Notes: generated by a model from the sequence alone, not told the origin. A stretch of 64,000 bases of DNA from Taenia hydatigena (GCA_036345935.2 JADWOT020000001.1:32371971-32435970), one strand, 5' to 3'. Shown: positions 12,301 to 22,787, counted from the stretch's first letter. A program made the numbers and translations.

Positions 12301-13070
12301 GATAGGTAGATGCTAGGAAGTTGCTTCAAATACTGCGGCTTCTTTTAAATCAAAGCCCATGTTCTTAGCTCGCATTTGAGCAATCAACAACATTTACATT
12401 CAGGGCACTCATACTGCTCATCTTCATCTCCTCTAATTACCCACCACTTATTTATCTTCTAACCCATTGGACTAAATTAGCCATCGCGTTAATCAACTCT
12501 GACAAGTAGTGGTAACTCAGAGAAAGGCAGAGGCAGCAACTCACAACAGTAAAATCCGACGAGCAAAGAAGTGGGAAAATTCCCTCGTATTTGTTCTTTT
12601 CAGCCTCTTGTGTCCCTCGAGGGTCCTAACGCCACGGAATTTATAAGGACGAAGTTGGGCGAGGCCTATAATTTATCGAGGTGAATAGTCAAGTTCACTG
12701 ATACATAACCATGATTTGCCCATCGTACTGCTAAACGCAAGACTGGAACCTTGTGCCTCGGTCAGTTGATGCCGTGACTAGGCTTGTGGTCAGTAAGACG
12801 CCGCACACCCATAAGGCATGCGTTCCCACCAAGTCTCCTCGCAAGGTTTGAGCGCATTATGAGAAACTCCCTGCAATCCCGTTGACGTCTTGCAGTTGCT
12901 CATAGCCGTCAAGTAGTGGAGAAAGCGGTGTATTTCTTCGGTTGCTTTGTTCCATCATCGCTTAGAACCGTCCACTGACAGCTACCACCGTACACACTAG
13001 CCATAGCCATTGGAATCCTTTGATTTGATAGCATCACAAACGAATGACAAGTTAGTCAAGCGGTTAACGG
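9338..13070 (+). repeat. 3.7 kb direct duplication, copy 1
   Basis: Nearly every stretch has a colinear counterpart at 27590-31452 on the same strand. Recognisable steps include GATCGCAATGCGTGCAAAGG at the left end, GTTCATGCTTCGG, TAAAGACCAAATG-type text, GTCAGTCAACAATTT, AGAAAGGCATATC, GGTAACTCAGAG and TCACTGACAGCTACCACCGT-type text near the right end. Three internal parts also occur alone elsewhere: the cassette segment (9.54-9.72 kb), the K segment (11.05-11.45 kb) and the D segment (11.86-12.13 kb). No frame in it exceeds 125 codons, and the longer frames are not shared with copy 2, so it is not a single intact gene. Confidence 0.85.
9527..9727 (+). pseudogene. membrane-cassette fragment, degenerate
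   Basis: A 66-codon frame shares its layout with the matching part of copy 2 at 27.72-27.98 kb: VTSPQCSCFGDFAKTLS, then (E/G)DE, VCVAFF and CALV. The same positions in the intact-looking cassette copies read TYFR-like, then LSEE and AVFLLAYV, so this is a distant relative of the first cassette exon. The hydrophobic helices are replaced by a cysteine-rich tail and the 41-nt intron is absent. Most likely a decayed gene fragment carried inside the large duplication. Confidence 0.4.
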
Positions 13071-14230
13071 CTGGTTGATACCTGAGTGTGCGTAGGCCAC
13101 ATGTTAGACCTGACCTGAAACGTTGTAATCACAATGTGTGGATACATAACGATGGGTTTGGCGACATGTGAAAAACGCAGATGAGCTGACAACTCTTTCA
13201 TCGTGACATAGTAATCACCCCGTACAAATAAGTTGCAATATGATGATAAAGCACCTCGCTAAAGCCTCTTTTAGACGATTTTTATCCGAATTGAGGAAAT
13301 TTGGGGCTGCTCCTTGCACCCTATTTCTATCTTCAAGGTCAGAAGTTTAACAACTTATCCGTAGAAGTATGCGCAATGAATTTTGCATTTATCTTCTCCT
13401 CCTTGACTTTTAGTTACTTACTCTACTCGTCGCAAGAGAACGAAAGTAGCCTTATGCTGCTTGGAAGTCATCGTTGCCATTATGGATTTAGTTCCCTTCC
13501 TGAACAAGAAGCGTGTCTTCAGAACGCCCATCGCGTGTCTTTACTTATCAACTCTCCAGCAGCTGCAGCAATCTCAGCGACGGTGAAGATGAACACAGGA
13601 ATCGTTCCTCAACATGCCTCAATTACCTCTACGGTGGCCATCATCGTGGTAGTGGCCACCATCGTCAGACAGTTTGGTCAGAATTTAAAATGTTACTGCG
13701 CGAGTTGTGCAAACACTGACCAGTCAACCTCGCTAAGTTTCCAAGATGTAATTTCAAACATTTGACGCCACAGACTGTTCAGTGCTAATTTTACGAGTGT
13801 AGGGTAAATTAAAAGCATGACATCACCTGCTTATTCAGTCCAAAGCTTAGATTTAGCAAAAGAAGTGTAGTTAGATGTCAGAAATTTGGTTTAATCAAAT
13901 CTTAGCACCGAAGCAGATGACAACGACTTAAACAAACTCGACAAGTCGCCAACACGATGACGATTTGTAGAGTAACACAAAATCTTGTGACCATCAATTT
14001 GGTAAATGTAATAATCCCACAACTTCCGAATCCACGCTACATGCTACATGCTCCCTTCTCTTCAGCTACAAATCGCGTCATCCCATTTTCTCCCATGTCT
14101 CTTCTTTGACCATTTGCTCTCCTCACCTCAGTCTATCGCTCACTCTCACAACATGACCACCAAATACACCTCAAATTTAACTAAGATTTGAAAGGATGCT
14201 TTTAGTAAGCGCAGCATTATTCGCTGAATT
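13071..14230 (+). other. mostly unassigned, contains a 154-codon frame
   Basis: A frame of 154 codons (13301-13765) is the longest of the window. It carries two hydrophobic stretches, an N-terminal one (FAFIFSSLTFSYLLY) and a central one (STVAIIVVVATIV). Near its end, CYCASCANTDQS resembles a translation of 21.06-21.10 kb (GTTGTGCAAACACCAACCAG), so that part belongs to a repeat. No splice sites or family match support a gene. The rest of the interval shows nothing. Confidence 0.2.
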
Positions 14231-14239
14231 CGTTACATT

Positions 14240-14560
14240 CGATCCATGCTCGCAACAGCGACTCACAAAGCCTTCCTGACAACTCGCTGCCGCGCACACA
14301 AATTTCAAGTCTTTGTCCTCGCTCTTACGAGCAATGAGCCAACCACATCGCTATTCTTACGTTTCGATGAAGTGAAAAATTGTCGAAAGGAAGTTGCTTT
14401 GCGTTTTGTTCACCCCAAGTGGACGTCGCTCTGCTTAAATAATGCAATGCAATCAGCTTGGGTTTTTCGGATCCAACCTCTTCTTTGCAATCTGAGCTCA
14501 TTGTCAAACACCATCAATTTTGCCAAACGTGGGTTTTGTCGTAAAATAGCAACGTAAACG
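14240..14560 (+). pseudogene. very diverged cassette-fragment relative
   Basis: The nucleotide order ACTCACAAAGCCT ... CACAAATTTCAAGTC ... CACATCGCTATTCTTACGTTTCGATGAAG follows that of the fragments at 9.5 and 27.7 kb (ACACAAAGCCT, CAGTTCA, CACATCGCCGCAATG, TTCGG). The overlapping 103-codon frame is in a different register and is probably accidental. Confidence 0.35.
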
Positions 14561-15234
14561 CAAGTGAAAGTTCTAAAAATCTGATATCAAATTCTTACCT
14601 ACCTTCTACTTTGATTGCATTCACAACTTTCTACTGTGAAGATAATCGAAGTAGAAAGAAAGCAAGAATTTTACCTCAGATCTTGAGACTATCGTCCGCC
14701 TTTGTGTTTACTTTTCGCCACAATAGCTTCCAGTTCTTCGGGTATACTCATCCATCAATTCTAATCCACCCATCTGCAATGAGCCACATCATTGCTGACA
14801 TCTTCGTCATGAAGACATCAGGGTCTCGAGGGGTGACATCAACGCCTCCAGAGAACGTAGACACTCTAATGGGGTAGGCAGCAATAGGAACTAATCAGCT
14901 GAGCAGTTAATAGGTCAGGTAGATTGTTTGGTCAAACTAGAATGGAGGAACTCATCGGATAAGGCCTGAAGACAGAGCCATTATTACCCATTTAAAGAAT
15001 GAGTCAAGGTGCGACTAAATGAATGGGAGCTGGCAAGGAAACCAGACAGCGGCGAAGGCACCCACAGGTGAGTCCATGTTCTGGGTGGTTTCAATTAAGC
15101 GTATTGATGGTTACTGATAGCTTTTGACCTGTGAGCGGTTGTCGGAAGGCTTGGAGTTCGCTGGGATTGCGAGAATCCATAACAACTCGCCCTCCTGATT
15201 CTAATCAATGCTGTTGCTTTCCTTTTTCTGGTAG
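14561..15234. other. unassigned spacer
   Basis: No gene or repeat copy recognised. The final bases before 15235 form a pyrimidine-rich tract compatible with a splice acceptor. Confidence 0.35.
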
Positions 15235-15361
15235 GTTCATTTATGGAAATGCGGACGTTAATGAGCCACCAAGGGTGGAAGTAACAGAGAAACATCTGAG
15301 GGCATTTTTGGTGGACATCTTGCATGTCAGTGAAGAGCACGTGGACGCTGCTGTAACTTAA
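15235..15361 (+). CDS. possible terminal coding exon, unknown protein
   Basis: A strong pyrimidine tract (GTTGCTTTCCTTTTTCTG) and TAG precede a frame of 42 codons closed by TAA. The peptide starts FIYGNADVNEPPRVEVTEKH and continues with LRAFLVDILHVSEEHVDAAVT. Its composition is protein-like: charged, with alternating hydrophobics and a helix-like end, unlike the noise frames around it. No other copy was found in the window. I do not recognise the family, and no upstream exon on the same strand was identified. It could be the last exon of a gene to the left or a chance frame after a good acceptor. Confidence 0.3.
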
Positions 15362-15629
15362 TGCCCACGATGGTATCGCTGATGTGTAGAGACTGTGTCT
15401 CGGTTCTCAGTTCTTAGTCTTGTGTTTTGTCTGTGAGATCCTTTAAGCGATATCCATCCTTCCACAGCATGTTGTCATGAGCAACAAATGACACACCTCC
15501 CAAACTGCTTCATGCTGGTGTTGCAGTCAGAGAGAGGGTTGACTAGGAAGCGAGCTTAATAAATAGCTGACCAACCAGCATTCATGACTGGTCTCTGGTT
15601 CCACTTTACTCCTCCCGGACCAGTGGATT

Positions 15630-15840
15630 GAGTGCAGACGGAGGACATTCTCCATCACTGATGACATTAAAGAGGTTAAGTGGTGAGAATAATGCACGTT
15701 TAGGGAAGGATGGATGCTATCGCGGGGTGGAGGGTTCGCTGACACACACGATTCTCCGCCGATTTTAACGACCACATTGACTGCTACGGCACGTGGCAAA
15801 AGAGGCAGTCCTCCAGCCACCTTATTACATCGGCGCATCT
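15630..15840 (-). repeat. family A element, inverted
   Basis: On the minus strand it follows the order of the family A second half (ACTTAACCTCTTTAATGTC- and GTGTGTCAGCGAACCC-type words), as at 7.6 and 20.3 kb. Degenerate. Confidence 0.4.
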
Positions 15841-16129
15841 GCGATAGATATACTTGAGTAAGCAGTCCTCAATGTTAGACCAGAAGCGTTCAACAAATAC
15901 GCTTCATGCTACAGAACCGTCGCCATCTGCCTTCGATGGCGAAGAATACTCCTCCAATCAGCGCAACTCTCGTCGCTCTGCTGTGTTTATTGTGTCAAAG
16001 TGAAGAGCGCTTGCTTCTTGCTCTCACTTTGCTTGTAACAAGGGAAGCAAGGTGGTCCTACTCGTAAACGGAGTAGCTAGATTGTTGTTTTTGTTTACTC
16101 TCGTCTTCTAACAGGTACATTGTAATGTG

Positions 16130-16500
16130 TGACAGACTCAACTTTCCTTCCCAAAAACGGCAGGGTGAGAGCAGGCGAAGCGATTACTTTTCTGTCTCAA
16201 AGGGAAGTGAAGACAGTTCCATTTGGAGAAGCGTATTCGTCGAACGCTTCTCGTCCACCATCGAGAACTACTTAGTTCAGCATATATATAACGAATGTGC
16301 CGACGTGAAGAAGTGGCTGTGGTGGTGGCTGATCTGGCTCGTTCTGATCAGCAGAGCTGCGCGTGTGCATGCATCTCGGCCTACTGGCAGCAGCACCTAT
16401 CACGGAGGCAACAACGAAGCAATGACACCACCGAGCCTTCCCTTAACGTCCTTCATCCTCATCAATTTACCTCGTTAATCATGCAACTAGTACTGGCTAA
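16130..16500 (+). repeat. family A element with 117-codon frame
   Basis: Contains the words GTGAGAGCAGGC, CGTATTCGTCGAACGCTTCTCGTC, CAGCATATATATAACGAATGTG and CTTCATCCTCATCAATTTACCTCGTTAATCA that define family A. The frame includes FVERFSSTIENY, where the 27.0 kb copy has FVERISSNFED before a stop, and a tryptophan-rich hydrophobic stretch (KKWLWWWLIWLVLIS). The shared FVER(F/I)SS frame again points to coding ancestry. No start context or splice site argues for an active gene. Confidence 0.5.
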
Positions 16501-16529
16501 GTAGGAATGGATGAATGCTGAATTTAAAG

Positions 16530-17135
16530 CAGCACGTCAGAAAATGGATTCATGAATGCTTCTACCAACCAAACAAACTCAAGGCGTTTTAAGGAACGTC
16601 AATTTCGTTTTTCCTTACTAAGCACAGCCTCCTCACCAGGTTGGAATCTGCCGGCAACACGAAGAGTAGAAATGTCTAACGGAAACCCACATTCTGCATG
16701 TCCATTCACCACAGAATTTGGATTTAGCTGAATAGACGTACTCAACTTTTGTGGTGGTCGATTCTCGCCCAGAGTGAATTTGAGCATCTGCACGCAGAGA
16801 ATGTTGGGAAAGGTGAGCAAGCAGAAGGAACAAATCGCCACCGTCATTATACCAGCGAAATTGGTGGCCGAAGAAATAACATTTCGTACTGGCTCCTGCG
16901 CTGCCCGAGTCGAGAGACAGGCCTATTCAAACATGCTATTATTGCATTACATTATTCAGCGGTCAACACCTGCTCGAATTTGCTTTAGGCGAGAACTGGC
17001 CGCCACAACAGTTGAACGTGAGGCTTTGCCTAGTAAAGAAACAAAATTTATGTTTCTTACTACCCTTTGAGTTTGTTGGGTTGATAGCAGCTTCAAGTGG
17101 CTGATTTTCTAAGATTCTGCCAACTTTTAACAATC
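16530..17135. repeat. two family B copies head to head
   Basis: A minus-strand family B element fills the left half (16530-16860). It is followed by an internally deleted plus-strand copy (about 16975-17135). The outer 80-90 bases are therefore inverted repeats: AATGCTTCTACCAACC and CAAACTCAAGG on the left answer CTTTGAGTTTGTTGGG and GATAGCAGCTTCAAGTGG on the right. The left copy carries an 82-codon minus frame with LTFPNILCVQML, PPQKLSTSIQL and GFPLDISTLRVAG, the family's shared peptide words. A similar arrangement without the right arm occurs at 61.26-61.70 kb. Confidence 0.65.
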
Positions 17136-17139
17136 TTAT

Positions 17140-18150
17140 TTGATGACAGTTCGGCAGCCAGAGACGTGTCCGTTGAGCGTTTCTCGTCTAACTTTGAGGA
17201 CTAATTGGTCATGCAAATGTAATGCAAATGCGGCCCGACATTTAGCCTCATTAATGGTGCTGTGGTTAGTCCGGTTGCAGAATTCGGCAGAGTGTCGCAG
17301 CAGCACCAACTACAGAGACAGCGGTGGTAGAGTAAGAGCACTGGTCCTCCTCCAAACGCGCCTAATCCTCATCACCCCACCTGGTTACTCTTGTCACCAG
17401 TGATGGATACTGATGCCAATCTGCATTCGATCTACCCGTTTCGAGTAGCTGAGGACCAAGTAAGGAAAGTTGAAACCCGTTCCTTTGCACACCTTTGTGA
17501 ATGTGTCGACACACAGCTGCTGACATTGTAACAGCTTCACGCTTCGTGGAAGTCACCGTTCAGTCAACGTGGATCGAGACCGCTTCCGCATCCGTTGGTG
17601 GTTCCATCGCTAGGCAAGCCACGTCTGCACAACTTGTCTACCTGGACAGGCAGGTGTGTGTTACCCACCACTACAGTCGCTTGATTTCGATCCCTTGTGT
17701 TGCCTCGACCTCTAACGTTTCCTTTGCAATGTAGTTTAAATAATACTCTTTTGCCTGCTTGGTTCCAGAGCGGATTGCTGCCTCAAGAAGTTCTAAGACT
17801 CGGTGAACTTCGTCCTTGCAACCATCTAGTGAATTTCACCGTCTCATGTCTATGCGTACACTCCCTGCATGAGCGACATTGCCGGAGACGTCCTTTCGAC
17901 CCAAGCGAGTCCTCGTAATCTTAGCGGTGTTAGGGATATGCCAAACACAACAGACAGAAGAGAACAAGCACATTAGAAACTTATTCGTCTCACTAATCGT
18001 CAGTCAAGAGCTTTCGAGCTTTCGTCCGCCTGGACAAATGGGCCATCGCCTTTTCGTTGATGACAGATGAGGCGGCCACGTCATAACAATGTTTATGCTT
18101 TGATGACTTAGCGCAGACACTGTCGGAGGATGAAATAGTCTACGCTGCCT
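17140..18150 (+). repeat. 1 kb module leading into the membrane cassette (partner 26985-27930)
   Basis: Colinear with 26985-27930 on the same strand. The order is a family A piece, CTCGTCTAACTTTGAGGA, then CTAC(C/T)CGTTT, GAGGACCAAGT(A/G)AGGAAAG, a segment with GACTCG(G/A)TGAACTT, and the frame with SFRPKRVLV. This copy has about 250 extra bases near 17505-17750. In the partner the interval before the CATCG(C)CGCAATG segment is occupied by the left end of the 3.9 kb duplication. The RPKRVL peptide (17.88-18.07 kb) is open for 63 codons here. Confidence 0.7.
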
Positions 18151-18151
18151 T

Positions 18152-18404
18152 CTGCAGCACGTACCCAGTCTTGCAGTTCAAATCGTCGTCTTCAATCCAA
18201 CGATCGATGTGCTGTCAGGCAAATCGTCGCCAGTTTCATATTTCCGTGAATTACTCGCGATGTTGTTGGAAGGAGGAATGTTCTACGCCGCATTTCTGCT
18301 CGCGTATGTGAGCCTTGCACTGCTCAATTCGAGCAGTGCGCTGAACCTACTCACATGGTCCTACATATGGGCAATCGTCGGATTCGCTAAAACCCTTGTC
18401 AACT
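18152..18404 (+). pseudogene. membrane cassette, first exon (copy 1)
   Basis: The frame runs ...QIVVFNPTIDVLSG, SYFRELLAMLLEGG, then two hydrophobic segments (MFYAAFLLAYVSLALL and LNLLTWSYIWAIVGFA) joined by a short SSSA loop, and stops at a GTAAGT donor after TLVN. The minus-strand copies at 38.7 and 40.2 kb encode the same line with LSEEG, AVFLLAYVSFALLNW and SYMWAIVGIAGTLVD. Two membrane helices with a short turn are the plain prediction. The family is not recognised; a multi-pass channel or transporter is only a thought. The upstream limit is set where the frame meets no obvious acceptor and is approximate. Confidence 0.5.
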
Positions 18405-18445
18405 GTAAGTGTGTCCATTTCGCTAATCAATCTGCTGCCTTGTAG
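18405..18445 (+). other. 41-nt intron of the membrane cassette
   Basis: Begins GTAAGT and ends GCTGCCTTGTAG. The same 41-nt segment, with three or four substitutions, lies at the same place in the copies at 38684-38724 and 40222-40262. Reading through it gives the tail CKCVHFAN(Q/K)SAAL and a stop in all copies. Removing it keeps the frame open in the 38 kb copy. Its length is not a multiple of three, so splicing decides the product. Confidence 0.55.
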
Positions 18446-18642
18446 ATGTGACAAGGGAGGAGTGCGATTTGGGGATCGCCACCGGTGCTCAGTTGGAGTT
18501 GAGGCGAGACCCTGTGGACGCCACCACCGAAGATTGCCATCGGCCTCAGAATACCAGGAGACAACCACTTTCGCAATATCTCCCCTTTGTGACGAGGAGG
18601 TTGCACCGGCCACTGAGGCCGTGTATCTAGTCACTGATCCAA
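18446..18642 (+). pseudogene. membrane cassette, second exon (copy 1), frameshifted
   Basis: Starts at the intron's AG and ends before GTGAGT. Against the 38 kb copy (198 nt) this exon is one base shorter, within its first 48 bases, so the spliced frame changes register and reaches TAG near the end. In the other register it still encodes CSVGVEARPCGRHHRRLPSA and FAISPLCDEEVAPATEAV, matching RSVGVEVRPCVRHHRRLPPA and FAISPLRDEAVAPATGAV of the 38 kb copy. This copy is therefore broken by a single deletion, unless the assembly is wrong. Confidence 0.5.
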
Positions 18643-18719
18643 GTGAGTCTCATTCCCTTCTCTCTCTCCCTCCTCCTCCTCCCTCGCGTACTGGTCAAGT
18701 CACTTTGTAGGAGTTGCAT

Positions 18720-19880
18720 AGCGGTTCTGGCTCAAGACTTGCTTCATGCTTTTGTACTCAATCACTTGGTCTATAATTACTTGCAGACTCAGCATACGTC
18801 TTTCAGCTGACTTGCTTTCAGTGTTTGGGCAGCTAGTAGTAGCATAGGCGATATTTTAGCCTTAGACTTCTTAGTTTGTAGGTATTATCCACATCGGCTT
18901 TTACTCATTCATTAAGGTGGCAATCAAGAAGTCTAATCACCAGCCCTTATCTGTTAATCACACGCTTTACAATTACTAGAACATACAGGCACTAAGCTGA
19001 AGTAGTCGTCACCCCAGCCTACAAATGCTGGCGGTGTGGTTGACAAAACAGGGCTGCGAGGAGAGTAGCACTGGTTAAGGCCAATGTGACGCTTAAAATG
19101 TTAGAGCATTCTTTGCCATTTATTCGCAAAATTGCCAGTTTAATTGCAATTAGTGAAAATCTCCCTTATCTTTGCGGACTAAGTATATCGGCATGAGAGG
19201 ATTAATGGCTGAGGAGACGGCGATGCAAATGGAGGTGGATGATCTTCATCATGCGGTGTCTGCTGGAATGGCAAGAGCTGCCATACCGTAAGGCAGCTTT
19301 CTGGACGTTAATCTGTCGGATACTGAAAAGAAGGAGTCCATTTTTATTGTTGGTCGAAAGAGGTTAGTGATTTTGTTACTTTGAAAGCACCATGAGTAAT
19401 CTGGCTGTCCCGTGAACAGCCGTCAATATGGTCGACTTGCATTCTTTTGGTGGTCAATATTGTCAACATTTGTGTAAGGACACCCCATTAGCTATTTAAA
19501 TATCGTCAGTAGTGCTCGCGATTAGCCGATACCCAAATCCCTCGTTGACTAGCAGACGAGAATTTTGATGAGGTAATTAAGTGTTTTCCAAGCACATAAC
19601 CATCCTGCCTCCTAAAACACTGAATAAGTGCATAGGCCGCGTTGAATAACAGTTTCGTGGACCTCTTTCTTCCATTCTTTTAGCTTTGACTCAATCACCA
19701 CCGCAATTCGCCATATCTTTGCAACATGACATTAAGTGGGTGGAAGAGGAAGAAAAGAGATGAAAGGATGATGCACGAGCAGCATGTGAATGGATGGGTA
19801 GATGGATGGCCGGTTGGAAAAAGGTCCACGTAAATGCAAAGATAGGCAGACTATAGAACGCATACTTCGTAAGTGATTGG
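18720..19880. other. mostly unassigned
   Basis: Nothing assignable except a short similarity at 19.47-19.57 kb to 31.77-31.85 kb, with ATTTAAATATCGTCA and TGCTCGCGATTA against ATTTAAATATTGTCA and TGCTTGCGATTA. That match is too short to define a module. Confidence 0.35.
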
Positions 19881-20215
19881 AATGTATGGTGAGTACATGA
19901 ATGCAGCCGAGATGGATGAGTGCAGATGCTCAACTTTGCTCTGGAGCAGATCTGGCCCCCACAAAAGTTGGATGTGGCCAATTATCTAGACCTAAGTTCC
20001 CTGTGAATGGACGTGCACAATATGGATGTCGGCTAAACCGTTCTGTTCCGCATAATGTCGACGGCATTCAAATTGGCGAGGAGTTTGTTTGGTTGTTAGC
20101 AACCATCCGTGGTCGATTTCCTAACATGCTGCAATAGGTCCAGCATTCGTCCCATCCGACTTAGCCATCGCTTTCGCAGAACAAGTAGCTTGGGTGCAGG
20201 TAAACGGCTTTGCCC
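19880..20215 (+). repeat. family B element
   Basis: Plus-strand copy with TCTGGCCCCCACAAAAGTTGGATG and, at its downstream end, ACAAGTAGCTTGGGTGCAGGTAAACG, which parallels CAGCAAGTGGCTTGAATAGAGGTAGGCG at 5.87 kb. A 78-codon frame keeps VNGRAQYGCRLN where other copies have VDGHAHCGW or VNGHAECGFPLD. Confidence 0.55.
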
Positions 20216-20365
20216 ATTGCTAGTTCATTGAATAACGAGGTAGCTTGATGAGGACGAAGGACGTAAGAGAAGGCCTAATGCTGTCAATATTTCGAGGAGG
20301 CGGATGCATACACGCACGTAGCTCTGCTGATCAGAGTGGCCAGATCAACCACCACACTGCATTGT
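20215..20365 (-). repeat. family A element, inverted
   Basis: Reverse complement gives GTTGATCTGGCCACTCTGATCAGCAGAGCTACGTGCGTG, which closely matches CTGATCTGGCTCGTTCTGATCAGCAGAGCTGCGCGTGTG in the 16.3 kb copy. Confidence 0.65.
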
Positions 20366-20669
20366 CTACTAATAGATGCAGATCACCAGCCGTGTCCCAT
20401 CACTAACCTGTATTCCAGAGAGGCCTTTTGGAATGTTTATTTGCTCAGTTAGTGCCTATCACCCTCCACTGCTTCCAGTCAGCAAACAAGGCACAGGATG
20501 CCGATGCACATTGACGCTTTGGGGCAATAGTGTTGTGCAACTTTTATTCACCACTCGCTTGCTCTCCGCTTTTACCTCCGACTCACCCTTTGACCATAAT
20601 TTATCCTGTCATTGCATAAACTGTCCTCAACTGTTCGACGAGTAGGAAATTGATAAAATTATCCCTCAC

Positions 20670-20970
20670 ACTCGTACAGCCAGGTGGAAGACCGAAACCT
20701 TGCATCTCAGTCAATTGGTGCCATGACTTGGCTTGTGGTCAGTAAGGTGTCGAACACTCACAAGGCGTGCGTTGACACCTGCTCGTCTTTGAGGGCTTGG
20801 ATGCATCACAATAAGCTTATGAACGATTTACTTGACGTCGATTCGGAGAACGAGATGCGTTGGTGTGCATGCGCTATTTCTTCATCGCTTGGAAACCTCG
20901 ACTGACGGCTGCCACCGTTGGCTACCATTTTATGTACTAGCTACAGCCTGATGGAACACTTTTGGCAGAC
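20670..20970 (+). repeat. third partial copy of the right end of the 3.7 kb unit
   Basis: Matches 12740-13015 and 31090-31370: TGGCTTGTGGTCAGTAAG, a CAAGGC(G/A)TGCGTT word, TCATCGCTT followed shortly by ACTGACGGCTGCCACCG, and ACTAGCTACAGCC. It stands without the rest of the unit, so this end can move or be retained alone. Confidence 0.65.
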
Positions 20971-21289
20971 AGAAGGATTCCAGGCCATTTATTCAGAATG
21001 CCAACTCGGAATCAAAAAGAAGCAAGGAGCCTTAGCAAACGCCCTGCAGTTTCTCTTCTCTTGCTATTGCACTAGTTGTGCAAACACCAACCAGCCTATT
21101 AATAAATTAACAGTCCTAATCAGTACTAATTGTATGCCTGTACATTGCCCTGACACTTTGCTAGCACCTCACTTTGCTATTGGACAGGTCTTACTAAGCC
21201 TATTGATCAGTTGTTTGCTTGGTTGATGAGCTAGTTTGTCCTTCAACAACAAGTGCCATAGCTGATGTAGAGCTTGATTCCTCTCTATA

Positions 21290-21630
21290 CCTGATCAACT
21301 GCGTGACAATCCTGCTAGTTGGTTAGTCGCTTAGTAGGCTGGTGAGAGCATGACAACTCCACTGGACAGCCAAAAGAGATAGCCGGTGAACTTTCAGTGA
21401 ACCAGTGTGCCAAGCAGCTGACCTACATGCATACAACTAATTGAATTGCTGATCTGCAAGTCAACGAGGGAGCCATGAATGTTGCAGCAACAGCTGATTG
21501 TAAGCAAAATGGAAATAATTAGTTGACATTGGCGATGTCCACACGAAAGTTGGCAATACTAACTACCCGAAGACCATTTTCAAGCTTTTTAACGGTGAAC
21601 GTGAGACGAATATGTGACCACGCAAAACGA
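21290..21630 (+). repeat. segment K copy
   Basis: Follows the order of 11.08-11.45 and 29.33-29.69 kb: TTGGTTAG with GTTGAGAGCATG-type text, a GCAAGTCAACG(G/A)GG word, TAAGCAAAATGG, GACATTGGCGATG and ACACGAAAGTTGGCA, and then (A/G)ACTTCTTCAAGACTG-type text. Related scraps occur near 55.18-55.29 and 62.30-62.43 kb. Confidence 0.55.
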
Positions 21631-22519
21631 GCCAGACAAGACGGCATACCCTCCCTAGTGTGAGAATAGGCTGCCCCTCGTCTAGCATGAAGGACTACTT
21701 CGTCAAACACATGCAGTGCAAATGCGCCGCTGTGCCGAAACGGCTTCCTAGTTGGCAACGTTGGCGAATGCTTCGGTGACAAAATGCCAACTCAGTATCA
21801 AAAGCAGGGGTTAAGGGCCATGACAAATCTTCTGCATTTCACTTACCTTCCTTCCCTGCACTATGTTGCGATGCCACGATTCGACAAGAGGTTTTCGACT
21901 CATCAAGTCCTAGTACAAAGACGACATAATCAAATAATGATTCTATTCGCTATGAATTGGTTTCTTGTGTTAGCCTCATAGGAGAGTCTACTGCTGTGTT
22001 GCTGCTCCTATCCTCCTCTTATTTAAAATAGTCGGTTAGTGAGGTAATTGAACAGCCGAATGGGTCAGAGCATAAATACTAACGAGTACTCAAGGGAGGT
22101 AAAGATGAGTAGCATGAGGGCTTTAAATGCAAGTGCTATTGAGTGCTCAGATGGTAGCTGGGAGCTTAGGTTTTAACTCGATTTGACTGAGCAACTACAT
22201 GGGGGAATAAAATGATAGGGACTTGTTAGCGCATCAAAGATCGGAGAAGTGAGTAAGTAGGTGAAGAAGGAGAATGGGGGCTAGGCTTCTTAAAGAGAGG
22301 AATGTCTGAGTGCTGGATGCGCTGCTCTCTCTACTCTTCCTCTTTTTACAAAGGAGGGGGCACTACGTGTGTCACATGAGGCGCACCAAACTCAGCAAGG
22401 GAACCCCGGCCTTGTCTCGCCCTGCTTTTCACAGTCTTGCTACTTCAGTCACGAGTCGCCCACACGCCTGCCTTCCCATGCAAGCGAACGAGCGAACTGA
22501 CTAATTGATGAGCATGCTA
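21631..22519. other. unassigned spacer
   Basis: No gene or repeat copy recognised. Confidence 0.4.
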
Positions 22520-22720
22520 GTAAGAGGTCTTGTTCATGTCCGACAACTCAAGCAAACATACGTAGAAGTGGTACTCGTCTACGTCAACTTTAAACATTAC
22601 ACCATGAGCCATTACGTCCAAACTTGACTTAAAATTAACTAGAAGGATGAACGTTTGCCATCGTCTCTCACCTGCCTTAAGGGACGCGCAAGGCTGTCCA
22701 TAGAGGAGTGACAAATCCCA
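22520..22720 (-). repeat. segment D, inverted copy with open frame
   Basis: Minus-strand copy of segment D, with a 78-codon frame: LLYGQPCASLKAGERRWQTF, then LDVMAHGVMFKVDVD and LLELSDMN. The frame at 23.26-23.45 kb shows the parallel words HGQSDTPLKSGEGRRQTF and SDVLAHG. Other copies lie at 11.86-12.13, 30.08-30.35, 58.78-59.05 and 61.06-61.20 kb. Residue-level agreement between two diverged copies on opposite strands suggests former coding use. The protein is unknown. Confidence 0.55.
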
Positions 22721-22787
22721 CTCTACCAATGCAATTACGGCCAACTCGCGCAAAAGATTAAAGAGGACCCACTAATCACACCTCATG

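Noticed and set aside
9338..13070. Repeated direct blocks as a CRISPR array or bacterial genomic island
   Set aside because: No short regularly spaced repeats, no operon-like gene packing, and the window has spliced eukaryotic exons.
13301..13765. 154-codon frame as a membrane protein gene
   Set aside because: Part of it belongs to a repeat, no start or splice context supports it, and its hydrophobic runs are not shared with another copy.
18152..18404. Assignment of the two-helix exon to TRP-type channels
   Set aside because: Only a loose pattern of aromatic and hydrophobic positions agrees, and the following exon does not resemble the S2-S3 region of those channels.
18396..18710. 104-codon frame crossing the 41-nt segment at 18.4 kb as an intact small gene
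   Set aside because: It reads through the intron in the wrong register and starts inside it. The shared peptide begins only after the acceptor.
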